From Pelomonas sp. SE-A7 (lineage in GTDB: Bacteria; Pseudomonadota; Gammaproteobacteria; Burkholderiales; Burkholderiaceae_C), in assembly GCF_030345705.1 (NCBI RefSeq), contig NZ_JAUASW010000002.1, positions 124,001 through 188,000 on the forward strand: 64,000 nt of DNA. The letters are read 5' to 3'. The notes below the pieces were generated by a model that saw only the letters and a program-made list of their open reading frames with translations, ran no database searches and was not told where the DNA came from. This document shows, one piece after another, positions 15,978-23,822 of the stretch. The position numbers and the translations under genes are program-made. The first letter of the stretch is position 1. Every line of letters begins with the position of its first letter.

Positions 15978-17008
15978 TTCTTGTACTTGGCCAGCAGGGC
16001 CTGGGCGTCCTGCAGCATCTGCTTGCCGGGCAGGCCGCGCTTGTCCATGTCAGCCACCCAGTCGTCATACAGCGGATGGCTGGCCTTGATCCACTGGTCC
16101 ACCTCGGCCGCCGGCACGGTGTAGAACACGTTGCCGCGGTCCATGGCCGGCTTGCGGCCCACGGCCTGGCTCTCGTCCCAGATGCGGCCCGCATGCTGCG
16201 ACAGCTGGGCGCCGGAGTTGCGGTCTATCACGGCCTTCAGCTCGGGGCTCAGGCTGTCGTATTTCGCCTGGTTCATGGCCAGGATGAAGACCGCGCTGTA
16301 CAGCGCCGGCCGCGAGGGATCGGTCTCGGTGTGGTACTTGACCATCTCGTGCAGCTTGACCGAAGGGATGACCTCCCAGGGCAGGGCGAAACCGTCGATG
16401 GTGCCCTTGCTGACCGCATCGGCCACGCCCGGCAGCGGCATGCTCACCGGCGTCGCGCCCAGCGAGGCCAGCAGCTTGTTGGTCTGGCGGGTCGGCGCAC
16501 GCAGCTTCATGCCCTTGAGGTCGGCCATGCTCTTGATCTGCTTCTCGCGGCTGTGCAGATAGCCCTCGTCATGGGTGCTGAACATCAGCGGCTTGAGGCC
16601 GGTGAATTCCTTGCTGGCGTACTTGCCGTAGTAGTCCCAGGCCGCGCGCGCCGCCGCCTCGGCCGAGTTGGTCATGAAGGGCAGCTCGAACACCTCCATG
16701 ATGGGGAAGCGGCCGGCCGTGTAGCCCGGCAACGTGAAAACGATGTCGACCACGCCGTCCTTGGCCTGGTCGATCAGCTGAGGGGGCGAACCGCCCAGCT
16801 GCATGGCCGGGAAGATCTGGCACTTGAGCTTGTTGGCCGAGTCGGCGGCGATCTTGTCGCACCAGGGCTGCAGGATCCTGGTCGGCGGCATGGCGCCCGG
16901 CGGCCAGAAATGGTGGACCTTGAGCGTCACCTCCTGGGCCAGGCCCAGCGAGCTGGCGATACCCAGGACCAGGCCGAACAGCGATTGCTTGGCAGTCATC
17001 AGTCTCAT
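15974..17008 (-). CDS. dctP: TRAP transporter periplasmic substrate-binding protein
   Basis: Periplasmic receptor of 344 residues with a signal peptide ending near GLAQ (residue 25). The mature protein begins VTLKVHHFWPPGAMPPTRIL and shows the DctP features: QLIDQAKDGVVDIVFTLPGY, the ligand-binding arginine region GMKLRAPTRQTNKLLASLGA, and KGTIDGFALPWEVIP. In DctP proteins this arginine contacts a substrate carboxylate, so the ligand is probably an organic acid; which one cannot be read from sequence. It is the first gene of the dctPQM operon and diverges from the tandem secreted paralogs. kdgK 4 kb away and its operator raise the idea of a sugar acid, but that is speculation. Confidence 0.9.
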   Translation of the reverse strand: MRLMTAKQSLFGLVLGIASSLGLAQEVTLKVHHFWPPGAMPPTRILQPWCDKIAADSANKLKCQIFPAMQLGGSPPQLIDQAKDGVVDIVFTLPGYTAGRFPIMEVFELPFMTNSAEAAARAAWDYYGKYASKEFTGLKPLMFSTHDEGYLHSREKQIKSMADLKGMKLRAPTRQTNKLLASLGATPVSMPLPGVADAVSKGTIDGFALPWEVIPSVKLHEMVKYHTETDPSRPALYSAVFILAMNQAKYDSLSPELKAVIDRNSGAQLSQHAGRIWDESQAVGRKPAMDRGNVFYTVPAAEVDQWIKASHPLYDDWVADMDKRGLPGKQMLQDAQALLAKYKK

Positions 17009-17185
17009 GCTCAGTCTCCTTCTAGCTTGCAGGCCACCCGAGCAAGGATGGTAGGTGCGGACCCGCAGCCCGGCACTGGCGTTTGCCCTTGCGCAGCTCG
17101 CCCATGGCCTTGGTCATCCCCGGAAACCCGCTGCTATGCTGCGCCGCGACAAGAGCCCGCCAGAGCCCCTACTAGGAGACGCTCC

Positions 17186-18067
17186 ATGAAGTCCGCGATC
17201 CTGAGTCCGCTGTTCGCCGCCATCATCCTGCTGCAGCCGCTGGCGGCCCTGGCGCAGACTCCCAAGCCCGCCGTGATCGCCCTGGTCGCCGCCGTCGGCG
17301 ACAAGCTCAGCTATGTGCGCCAGCGCGAAGGCACGGGCGGTCACATCGAACCCTTCCGGCGCCAGTCCGTCCCCATCAACAGCCAGGCCCTGAACTTCGC
17401 CGTGCTGCGCGGCCTGGACAAGGCGCTGGAACTCGAAGAGCCGGGCTCGCAGCGCATCATGCTGCGCTGGAGCACGCCGCCCGAAACCGCCGCCGCCATC
17501 GACAAGAGCTACGGCGGCAAGCGCGATGAGCTGCTGCTGGATGCCCTGCGCGAACATCTGCGCGCCATGCCCCAGCGGCAGGACTGGGACCGCATCGAGG
17601 CCGTGCTGCCGCGCTACTCGCATCTGGAGCGCCAGGGCATGGCCGGCAAGCTCGGCGGCATGGGCATCTACGTCCAGCCCCTGCAGTCCGGCACGGTCGA
17701 GTTCGACGAGAACGGCGACGTGTCTTCAAGCACGGTCAACGACGGCCAGCTCAAGACGGTGAATCCCAAGACCGGCGAGACCGGCAAGGAGTCGACCTTC
17801 GTCGCGCCCTATTTCTACTTCGACCGCATCACGCTGGACGCCAAGACCCTGGCCGTGCTCTCGCGCAAGCCGCAGTACGACGACGTCAAGTACAGCGACC
17901 CCTATTCCGACGCGATCGACGTGGCCAAGCAGCTGCCGGTCAAGGACATGTTCGAGCGGCTGCTCAACCTGGCCGAGCGCTCGGCCTTCCAGTCGGTGCG
18001 CGGCAAGAGCGAGGTCGAGGTGGGGCCGGCCCGTGCAATCACGCCGCCCGCCTCGGCGCCCCGTTAG
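17186..18067 (+). CDS. Secreted protein of unknown function, copy 1 of a tandem pair
   Basis: I do not recognise this 293-residue protein. It has a signal peptide (LFAAIILLQPLAALAQ, cut near residue 24) and then no further membrane helix, so it is probably periplasmic. The next gene encodes a clear paralog of identical length. Blocks shared by both include IALVAAVGDKLSYVRQR, LNFAVLRGLDKALELEEP, KRDELLLDALREHL, QGMAGKLGGMGIYVQPL, KTVNPKTGETGKESTFVAPY, YFYFDRITLDAKTLAVLSRK and a serine/arginine end SAFQSVRG. The mature protein has no cysteine I can see. The start has an AGGAG ribosome site ten bases upstream. It diverges from the TRAP operon. Function, partner and localisation beyond export are unknown. 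Confidence 0.85.
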   Translation: MKSAILSPLFAAIILLQPLAALAQTPKPAVIALVAAVGDKLSYVRQREGTGGHIEPFRRQSVPINSQALNFAVLRGLDKALELEEPGSQRIMLRWSTPPETAAAIDKSYGGKRDELLLDALREHLRAMPQRQDWDRIEAVLPRYSHLERQGMAGKLGGMGIYVQPLQSGTVEFDENGDVSSSTVNDGQLKTVNPKTGETGKESTFVAPYFYFDRITLDAKTLAVLSRKPQYDDVKYSDPYSDAIDVAKQLPVKDMFERLLNLAERSAFQSVRGKSEVEVGPARAITPPASAPR

Positions 18068-18100
18068 TTTTCTAAGAGAATCCGCACCGGCCGGATCCTT

Positions 18101-18127
18101 GTTCCAGGAAGAGCCGGAACTTTTTTT
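18101..18127 (+). terminator. Possible intrinsic terminator or attenuator between the tandem paralogs
   Basis: GTTCC and GGAAC can pair around a ten-base loop (18101-18120), followed at once by seven Ts (18121-18127). The stem is short, so partial read-through into the second paralog, whose AGGAGG ribosome site lies only about 25 bases further on, is likely. Confidence 0.4.
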
Positions 18128-18163
18128 GGTCAGAACACAAAACAACAGCATCAGGAGGAACCC

Positions 18164-19045
18164 ATGCAGCTTCGCCGTCGTCTTTCGCTTGTCGCACTAG
18201 CAGCCCTGCTGCCCATGACTTCCGTCTGGGCCCAACGGGTCCAGGCCGAGGCACCGACCACCGTGGCCCTGATCGCCGCGGTCGGCGACCAGATCAGCTT
18301 CGTCCGCCAGCGCCCCAGCACCGGCAGCCACACCGACCCGTTCAAGCGCCAGACGGTGCAGACCCAGGGCCAGCAGCTGAACTACGCCGTGCTGCGCGGC
18401 CTGGATCGCGCGCTGGAGCTGGAAGAGCCCAAGACCCAGCGCGTGCTGCTGAGCTGGAACCCGCCGGCGGAATTCGCCGAGGTCCTGGACAAGGCCAATA
18501 CCCGGGACCGCAACGAGCTGCTGCTGGACGAGCTGCGCAAGTACCTGATGGCCGCGCCCGAACGCAAGCAATGGGACCGCATCGAAGCCATCGTCCCCCA
18601 CTACTCCTGGCGCGGCACCAAGGGCATGGCCGGCAAGCTCAGCGGCATCGGCATCTATGTGCAGCCGCTGGCCGCCACCTCGTTCGACATCGACTCGGAA
18701 GGCACGGTCAACGAGGTCAGCGAGCGCAACGGCGACTACAAGACGGTCAACCCGAAGACCGGTGAGGCCGGCAAGTACTCGACCTACGTCGCGCCCTATT
18801 TCTTCTTCGATCGCGTGACGCTGGACGCGCAGACGCTCAAGGTGCTGTCGCGCAAGCCGCAGCTGGACAGCGTCAAGTACCACGATCCGGACGCCGCCTC
18901 GCTGGACGTGGGCCAGCAGATGTCCATGGCCGACATGATGGGCAAGCTGCTCGACATCGCCGAGAAGTCGGCCTACCGCTCGGTGCGCGGCTCGGTCGAG
19001 GTCTCGGCGCCCAAGGCGATCGATACGCCGGCCAAGGCCAAGTAA
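18164..19045 (+). CDS. Secreted protein of unknown function, copy 2 of a tandem pair
   Basis: Second member of the tandem pair, also 293 residues and similar to copy 1 along its whole length (I judge well over half of positions identical, not computed). A signal peptide ends near SVWAQ. Conserved blocks include VALIAAVGDQISFVRQR, DPFKRQTV, LNYAVLRGLDRALELEEP, KGMAGKLSGIGIYVQPLAAT, KTVNPKTGEAGKYSTYVAPY and FFFDRVTLDAQTLKVLSRKP. Differences concentrate in the N-terminal mature region and the linker after IYVQPL, as expected for a diverged duplicate. A strong AGGAGG precedes the ATG by about six bases. The stop is ten bases from the convergent fumarylacetoacetase gene. Confidence 0.85.
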   Translation: MQLRRRLSLVALAALLPMTSVWAQRVQAEAPTTVALIAAVGDQISFVRQRPSTGSHTDPFKRQTVQTQGQQLNYAVLRGLDRALELEEPKTQRVLLSWNPPAEFAEVLDKANTRDRNELLLDELRKYLMAAPERKQWDRIEAIVPHYSWRGTKGMAGKLSGIGIYVQPLAATSFDIDSEGTVNEVSERNGDYKTVNPKTGEAGKYSTYVAPYFFFDRVTLDAQTLKVLSRKPQLDSVKYHDPDAASLDVGQQMSMADMMGKLLDIAEKSAYRSVRGSVEVSAPKAIDTPAKAK

Positions 19046-19055
19046 GCAGCGGCCT

Positions 19056-20372
19056 TCAGCGCGCGGGCAGCATCTCCGCGCTGCATTCGCCGAAGCCGAT
19101 GCTGCGCGCGCCCTCGGCCACGGCCCGGCCGCGCAGCATCAGGCGGTCACCGTCCTGCAGGAAGGTCCGGGTCTCGCCGTTGGCGAGCCGGATCGCCTGC
19201 TTGCCCCCCAGGCTCAGCTCCAGCAGCGAACCGCCCTGCTCCGGCCTGGGCCCGCTCTGCGTGCCGCTGCCCAGCAGGTCGCCGGGGTTCATGTTGCAGC
19301 CGCCGCTGGCATGGTGGGTCAGCATCTGGGCCCAGGTCCAGTAGGCATCGCGGAAGTTGGACTGCGAAAGCCGCTCGGCCGGCAGGCCGGCAGCGCGCAT
19401 GGCCGCCGTCTCTATCCAGACCTCCAGCTCGATGTTGAAGGCGCCCTGAGTACGGTTCTGCGCAGAGTCCAGATAGGGCAGCGGCTGCGGATCTTCGGCC
19501 GGCCGCTCGAAGGCGGTGCGGAACGGCGCCAGCGCTTCCATGGTGACGATCCAGGGCGAGATCGTGGTGCCGAAGTTCTTGGCCAGGAAGGGGCCCAGCG
19601 GCTGGTATTCCCAGGGCTGGATGTCGCGGGCCGACCAGTCGTTCAGCAGCGTGAGCCCGAACAGGTGCTGCTCGGCCTTCTCCATCGCAATCGGCTCGCC
19701 GAGGGCATTGCCGCCGGCCACGAAGGCGCCCAGTTCCAGCTCATAGTCCAGCCGCTGGCTGGGTGCGAACGTGGGCTCGGCCGCGTCCGGTGCCTTGCGC
19801 TGGCCCCAGGGCCGGCGGATGCCGGTGCCGCTGACCACGATGGACGAGCTGCGGCCGTGATAGCCGATGGGCACCCACTTGTAGTTGGGCAGCAGCGGAT
19901 TGTCCGGACGGAACAGCTTGCCCACCGTGGTGGCGTGATGGATGCCGGTGTAGAAGTCGGTGTAGTCGGTGATGCGGCAAGGCAGCAGCATCTCGGCATC
20001 GGCCTGCGCGACCAAGGCTCCGCGCAGTGCCGCCTCCTGCTCGGAGCCGCTCAGCAAGGCCTCGAACAGCGCATGGCGCAAGGCCAGCCGCTCCTCGGCG
20101 CTGCGGGCCATGTGGGCATTCAGGTCACCCTGGGCCAAGGGCTGGAGCAGCCCCTGGATGGCGCTGCTCCAGCCGCCCTGCTGCAGGGCCCGCTGCAGGT
20201 CCAGGATCTGGTCGCCAATGGCCACGCCAATGCGCGCGGCCTCGTCGCTGCCGCGTCGGCGGAAGGCGCCGAACGGCAGGTTCTGGATCGGAAATTCGCT
20301 CTCGGCGGCATTGGCACTCTCCACCCAGCTCGTGGCCTTGGGGTCGTGCGTGGTATCGGTCTGGATGTTCAT
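19056..20372 (-). CDS. fahA: Fumarylacetoacetase
   Basis: Hydrolase of 438 residues that splits fumarylacetoacetate into fumarate and acetoacetate, the last step of homogentisate breakdown. It is full length, with the N-terminal SH3-like domain (FPIQNLPFGAFRRRG) and the catalytic domain. Catalytic and metal residues known from the mammalian enzyme are present: Asp and His in DYTDFYTGIHHAT, Glu pair in LDYELELGAF, Asp in LLNDWSARDIQPWEYQPLG, and the Lys in PFLAKNFGTT. The start MNIQTD is an ATG eight bases after the DUF2783 stop. It is the last gene of an operon with an FAD monooxygenase and VOC and MBL proteins; homogentisate dioxygenase is not in the window, so the true substrate may be a homogentisate-like acid. 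Confidence 0.92.
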   Translation of the reverse strand: MNIQTDTTHDPKATSWVESANAAESEFPIQNLPFGAFRRRGSDEAARIGVAIGDQILDLQRALQQGGWSSAIQGLLQPLAQGDLNAHMARSAEERLALRHALFEALLSGSEQEAALRGALVAQADAEMLLPCRITDYTDFYTGIHHATTVGKLFRPDNPLLPNYKWVPIGYHGRSSSIVVSGTGIRRPWGQRKAPDAAEPTFAPSQRLDYELELGAFVAGGNALGEPIAMEKAEQHLFGLTLLNDWSARDIQPWEYQPLGPFLAKNFGTTISPWIVTMEALAPFRTAFERPAEDPQPLPYLDSAQNRTQGAFNIELEVWIETAAMRAAGLPAERLSQSNFRDAYWTWAQMLTHHASGGCNMNPGDLLGSGTQSGPRPEQGGSLLELSLGGKQAIRLANGETRTFLQDGDRLMLRGRAVAEGARSIGFGECSAEMLPAR

Positions 20373-20380
20373 GGGACGGT

Positions 20381-20587
20381 TCAGGGGTTCGTCAGGGTGT
20401 TCGTGCGGGCCAGGGCAATCGCCTCGGCCAGGATCTCGCGGTCGCCGACCTGGTTGGCCAGGATCAGCACCAGCTTGGCGAGAAGCAGGTCGGCCTGCTC
20501 GTCGCTGAGCTCGCGCTGGGCCGCGATCAGCTGCTCGTAGAAGCCGTCGGGGTCGGGGATGTTGGGCGTTCGTATCAGGCCTGTCAT
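20381..20587 (-). CDS. DUF2783 small protein
   Basis: Protein of 68 residues that fits the DUF2783 family: PDPDGFYEQLIAAQRELSDE followed by ADLLLAKLVLILANQVGD. It is predicted to be helical and cytoplasmic with no cysteines or obvious catalytic residues. The ATG overlaps the stop of the monooxygenase gene, so the two are translationally coupled. DUF2783 genes are found beside FAD-dependent aromatic hydroxylases, which suggests an accessory or stabilising subunit; no function has been proved that I know of. Confidence 0.82.
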   Translation of the reverse strand: MTGLIRTPNIPDPDGFYEQLIAAQRELSDEQADLLLAKLVLILANQVGDREILAEAIALARTNTLTNP

Positions 20588-22185
20588 GCGCTACTCCTTG
20601 CCAGGGCTCGGTCCAGCGCGGCTTGCACGGCCGCGGCATCGAAGCTTCGCCAGCGTGCGGCCACATGTTGGTCCGGCCGGATCAGGTAGACGGTGCCGGG
20701 CCTTGCGTCGTAGCGCTGCGCCAGCAGGACCTGCTCGTCAATCAGCTCGCGGCCGATTTCGAGCAGGTGCAGACCTTGGACCGCCGGTGCAGGCCCGAAG
20801 CTCAAGAGCGTGAAGCCCTGGCCCAGGTGGTCGAGCAGCCAGGCCGCCCGGCCGTCGGCCGTCTTCAGCGGCGCATCAGCGCAGGCCGTACCTGGCTTCA
20901 TGCGGCCTTCGAAAGCCTCGGCATCGGGCGTGTTGAGCGCGGAATCGACATAGGGCGTCGGCGTCGAAAGCCGGCCGCTGTTGACCAGGGGCCGTGCGAA
21001 CGGTTCGGTGCGCGCCAGCTCCAGCACCGCATTGCGCAGCCGCAGCGAGGCCCGGCTCTTGGGTGTGATGAAGTCGGTCGAGCGGGTCGAGTTCGAGAGG
21101 TTGTCGTCGGCCGCCAGCGAGCGCTCCTGCTCGTAGCTGTCGAGCAGGGCTTCGTTGGCTTCGCCGCGCAGCAGGGCCGCCAGCTTCCAGGCCAGGTTGT
21201 CGGCATCCTGCACGCCGCTGTTGGCGCCGCGAGCGCCAAAGGGCGAGACCTGGTGGGCCGAGTCGCCGGCGAAGAGCACCCGGCCATGGCGGAAGCGGTC
21301 GATGCGGCGGCAAGCGAACTGGTAGACCGAGACCCATTCCAGCTCGAAGTCCGCGTCCGGGCCCAGCATGGCGCGAATCCGCGGGATCACGTTCTCGGGC
21401 TTCTTCTCTTCCGCCGGGTCGGCCTGCCAGCCGAGCTGGAAGTCGATGCGCCAGACGTTGTCGGCCTGCTTGTGCAGCAGCACCGACTGGCCGCGGTGGA
21501 AAGGCGGGTCGAACCAGAACCATCTCTCGGTCGGGAAGTCGGCTTTCATGACGACGTCGGCGATCAAGAAGCGGTCCTGGAAAGCCTGGCCGGTGAACGG
21601 TGCGCCCACCATCTGCCGCACATCGCTGCTCGCGCCATCACAAGCCACCAGCCAGTCGGCCTGCATCCGGAATTCGCCATCGGGCGTCTCGACCGTGAGC
21701 GTCGCGAACTCGTCGCCCTGCTCCAGCGCCTTGACGCGGTGCTTCCAGCGCAGGTCGATCAGCGGCTGGTCGAGCGCTGCCTCGACCAGCCGCTGCTCCA
21801 GGTGGTACTGCTGCAGGTTGATCATGGCCGGCAGCTGGTGGCCGGCCTCGGGCAGCAGGTCGAACTGGTAGGCCAGGCTGTCGCCAAAGAAGACCTTGCC
21901 GACCTGCCAGCGCACGCCGCGTTCCAGCAGCTCGCTCGACACGCCGAGCCGGCGCCAGATCTCCAGCGGCCGCTTGGCATAGCAGACGGCGCGCGAGCCG
22001 CTGGACACGCTGTTGTTGTCGTCCAGCAGCACCACAGCCTGGCCGCGCGAGGCCAGGTCCAGCGCCAGCGTCAGGCCCACCGGACCGGCACCGACGATGA
22101 CGACCGCATGGCGGCGCAGCGCGCCGCTGGCCTGCTCTTCGCTGCGGCGGTAGGCGTACTCGGGGTAGCTGAATGTGGACTGCAT
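20584..22185 (-). CDS. FAD-dependent aromatic-ring monooxygenase (MhpA/PheA-like group A flavoprotein)
   Basis: Cytoplasmic flavoprotein of 533 residues, expected to hydroxylate a phenolic ring using NAD(P)H and oxygen. The dinucleotide-binding fold is seen at VVIVGAGPVGLTLALDLASRG (in part: GAGPVGLTLALDLA, near 30-45), the DG motif at ACDGASSDVRQMVG, and the GD motif at FAGDSAHQVSPFGARGANSG. The C-terminal thioredoxin-like tail is the type found in phenol and 3-hydroxyphenylpropionate hydroxylases. Neither the exact substrate nor the hydroxylation position can be inferred. The start MQSTFSYPEY was chosen because it lies 13 bases after the VOC stop. It sits third in the operon and its stop overlaps DUF2783 as ATGA. 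Confidence 0.85.
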   Translation of the reverse strand: MQSTFSYPEYAYRRSEEQASGALRRHAVVIVGAGPVGLTLALDLASRGQAVVLLDDNNSVSSGSRAVCYAKRPLEIWRRLGVSSELLERGVRWQVGKVFFGDSLAYQFDLLPEAGHQLPAMINLQQYHLEQRLVEAALDQPLIDLRWKHRVKALEQGDEFATLTVETPDGEFRMQADWLVACDGASSDVRQMVGAPFTGQAFQDRFLIADVVMKADFPTERWFWFDPPFHRGQSVLLHKQADNVWRIDFQLGWQADPAEEKKPENVIPRIRAMLGPDADFELEWVSVYQFACRRIDRFRHGRVLFAGDSAHQVSPFGARGANSGVQDADNLAWKLAALLRGEANEALLDSYEQERSLAADDNLSNSTRSTDFITPKSRASLRLRNAVLELARTEPFARPLVNSGRLSTPTPYVDSALNTPDAEAFEGRMKPGTACADAPLKTADGRAAWLLDHLGQGFTLLSFGPAPAVQGLHLLEIGRELIDEQVLLAQRYDARPGTVYLIRPDQHVAARWRSFDAAAVQAALDRALARSSA

Positions 22186-22198
22186 GGCAGCCGCCGGC

Positions 22199-22744
22199 TC
22201 AGGTGGGCGAGGCCAGCGACTTGTCGTGCATCCAGGCCGCATGCTTGGGCGCGCGGCGCGTGGCGGCCCATTCGTTCAGCATCTCCCACTTGCACTCGTC
22301 CAGCGACTTGTACATGGCGGGCGTGCCCACGTCAGCCGCCAGCTCCAGGCGGTGGCCATTGGGGTCGAAGAAATAGATGCTCTTGAAGATCGTGTGGTCG
22401 GTCGGGCCCAGCACCTCGATGCCGGCAGCCACCAGGCGGGCCTTGGCCGTCTCCAGCGCCTCGTAGTTCTCGACCTTGAAGGCAATGTGCTGCACCCACT
22501 GCGGCGTGTTCTCGTCGCGACCCATGCTGGCCGCCTTGGGCAGCTCGAAGAAGGCCAGCACATTGCCCTGGCCGGCGTCGAGGAAGACATGCATGTAGGG
22601 GTCGTCGGCGCCGGTCGAAGGCACCTTGTCCTCGGCGATGGCCAGCACGAAGTCCATGCCCAGGTGCTTGACGTACCACTCCACCGTGGCCTTGGCGTCC
22701 AGGCAGCGGTAGGCCACGTGATGAATGCGTTCAATCTTTTCCAT
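22199..22744 (-). CDS. VOC-family metalloprotein (glyoxalase/dioxygenase superfamily)
   Basis: Protein of 181 residues made of two beta-alpha-beta-beta-beta modules. Candidate metal ligands are His9 (RIHHVAY), Glu67 (VLAFFELPK), His86 (WVQHIAFK) and Glu134 (HRLELAAD). This four-ligand pattern and its spacing resemble glyoxalase I of E. coli (5, 56, 74, 122) more than the three-ligand site of extradiol dioxygenases. In this aromatic operon it could therefore be an isomerase acting on a ring-cleavage product or a single-domain dioxygenase; I cannot decide. After the VOC fold come 40 residues rich in basic and aromatic side chains. The start MEKIER is five bases after the MBL stop. Confidence 0.8.
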   Translation of the reverse strand: MEKIERIHHVAYRCLDAKATVEWYVKHLGMDFVLAIAEDKVPSTGADDPYMHVFLDAGQGNVLAFFELPKAASMGRDENTPQWVQHIAFKVENYEALETAKARLVAAGIEVLGPTDHTIFKSIYFFDPNGHRLELAADVGTPAMYKSLDECKWEMLNEWAATRRAPKHAAWMHDKSLASPT

Positions 22745-22749
22745 GATGT

Positions 22750-23715
22750 TCACTGCCCCTCCAGGCTCTTCCACATTGCTATATCGCGTTCGGCGGTCCA
22801 GATGCGCGGGTCCACATGGCCGCTGGCCTCGTCGAAGGCGCGGGTCACGTCGAACGGCATGCAGTGGGCAAAGATGACCCAGTGGCCGTACTTGCCTTCC
22901 AGCTGCGAATAGGCCTCGCGGTAGACCCGGTTCAGGTCGCGGCCCGCGGCCACGCCGGCCTTGACGGCGGCATACAGCTCGGAGACGAAGGCGCGAGTGC
23001 CCTCGAGGCCGGCTTGCACTTGCTCGGGCGTCTGCAGCGCCGCGCCGCGACCCGGCACCAGCTTGGCCGGCTTCAGCGCGGCCAGACGGTCCAGCGTCTG
23101 CGGCCAGTCCTGGAAATAGGCATCGCCGGCATAGGGCGTGGCATCGAATTCGACCAGGTCACCGGAGAACAGCACCCGGTCCTGCGGCAGCCAGACCACC
23201 GTGTCGCCCTTGGTATGGCCGCGGCCCAATTGCAGGATCTGCACCTCGAGTTTGCCCAGCCACAGCGTCATCTTGCCGGTGAAGGTGAGCGTGGGCCAGG
23301 TCAGGCCCGGAGGCACCGATTCGACGTTCTGGAACAGGCGCGGGAAGCGGCCGATCTCGCTGGCCTTGTCCTGCTCGCCGCGCTCGACGATGAGGTCGAA
23401 GGTGTCCTGGCTGGCAATCACATGCTCGGGCTTGTAGGCCGAGGCGCCCAGCACGCGCACCGCGTGGTAGTGGCTCAGCAGCACGTACTTGATCGGCTTG
23501 TCCGTGACCTCGCGGATGCGGCGTATCACGTCCTGGGCCATCACCGGCGTGGCCTGGGTGTCTATCACCATCACCGCGTCGTCGCCCATGACGATGCCGG
23601 TGTTGGGGTCGCCCTCGGCCGTGTAGGCATAGGCATGCTCGGACAGCTTGTCGAAGCTGACCCGTTTTTCCTCCAGGTCGGCCTGGGAGGCGAAGGTCTT
23701 GCTGGTCTGGCTCAT
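22750..23715 (-). CDS. MBL-fold metallo-hydrolase with altered metal-binding motif
   Basis: Protein of 321 residues of the metallo-beta-lactamase fold and first gene of the aromatic operon. The usual HxHxDH motif reads SHYHAVRVLG, so the Asp and third His are missing. The next ligands are retained in GRGHTKGDTVVW and LFSGDLVEFD, but the last motif, normally PGHG, is VPGRGAAL. One metal site may thus be lost or rebuilt. The family name is secure from the fold pattern (GIVMGDDAVMVIDTQAT, KYVLLSHYH); the reaction is not, though hydrolysis of a lactone or thioester intermediate is plausible. It diverges from the IclR regulator across an inverted-repeat operator. Confidence 0.82.
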   Translation of the reverse strand: MSQTSKTFASQADLEEKRVSFDKLSEHAYAYTAEGDPNTGIVMGDDAVMVIDTQATPVMAQDVIRRIREVTDKPIKYVLLSHYHAVRVLGASAYKPEHVIASQDTFDLIVERGEQDKASEIGRFPRLFQNVESVPPGLTWPTLTFTGKMTLWLGKLEVQILQLGRGHTKGDTVVWLPQDRVLFSGDLVEFDATPYAGDAYFQDWPQTLDRLAALKPAKLVPGRGAALQTPEQVQAGLEGTRAFVSELYAAVKAGVAAGRDLNRVYREAYSQLEGKYGHWVIFAHCMPFDVTRAFDEASGHVDPRIWTAERDIAMWKSLEGQ

Positions 23716-23763
23716 GGATGGCCTCTGCTCTGGCGAGGCCGCAATTTAACCAAAAGCAAATCG

Positions 23764-23780
23764 ATTCGTCTATAACGAAT
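23764..23780. promoter_or_regulatory. Perfect inverted repeat, candidate IclR-type operator
   Basis: ATTCGT-CTATA-ACGAAT is a perfect 6-5-6 inverted repeat in the 107-base divergent region between the aromatic operon (ATG at 23715) and the IclR gene (ATG at 23823). The position suits control of both promoters. Binding by this IclR protein is inference. Confidence 0.6.
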
Positions 23781-23822
23781 TTTCTTGCCAGGGGATTGGA
23801 GCCTCTGCTAGCCTCGCGGCCC

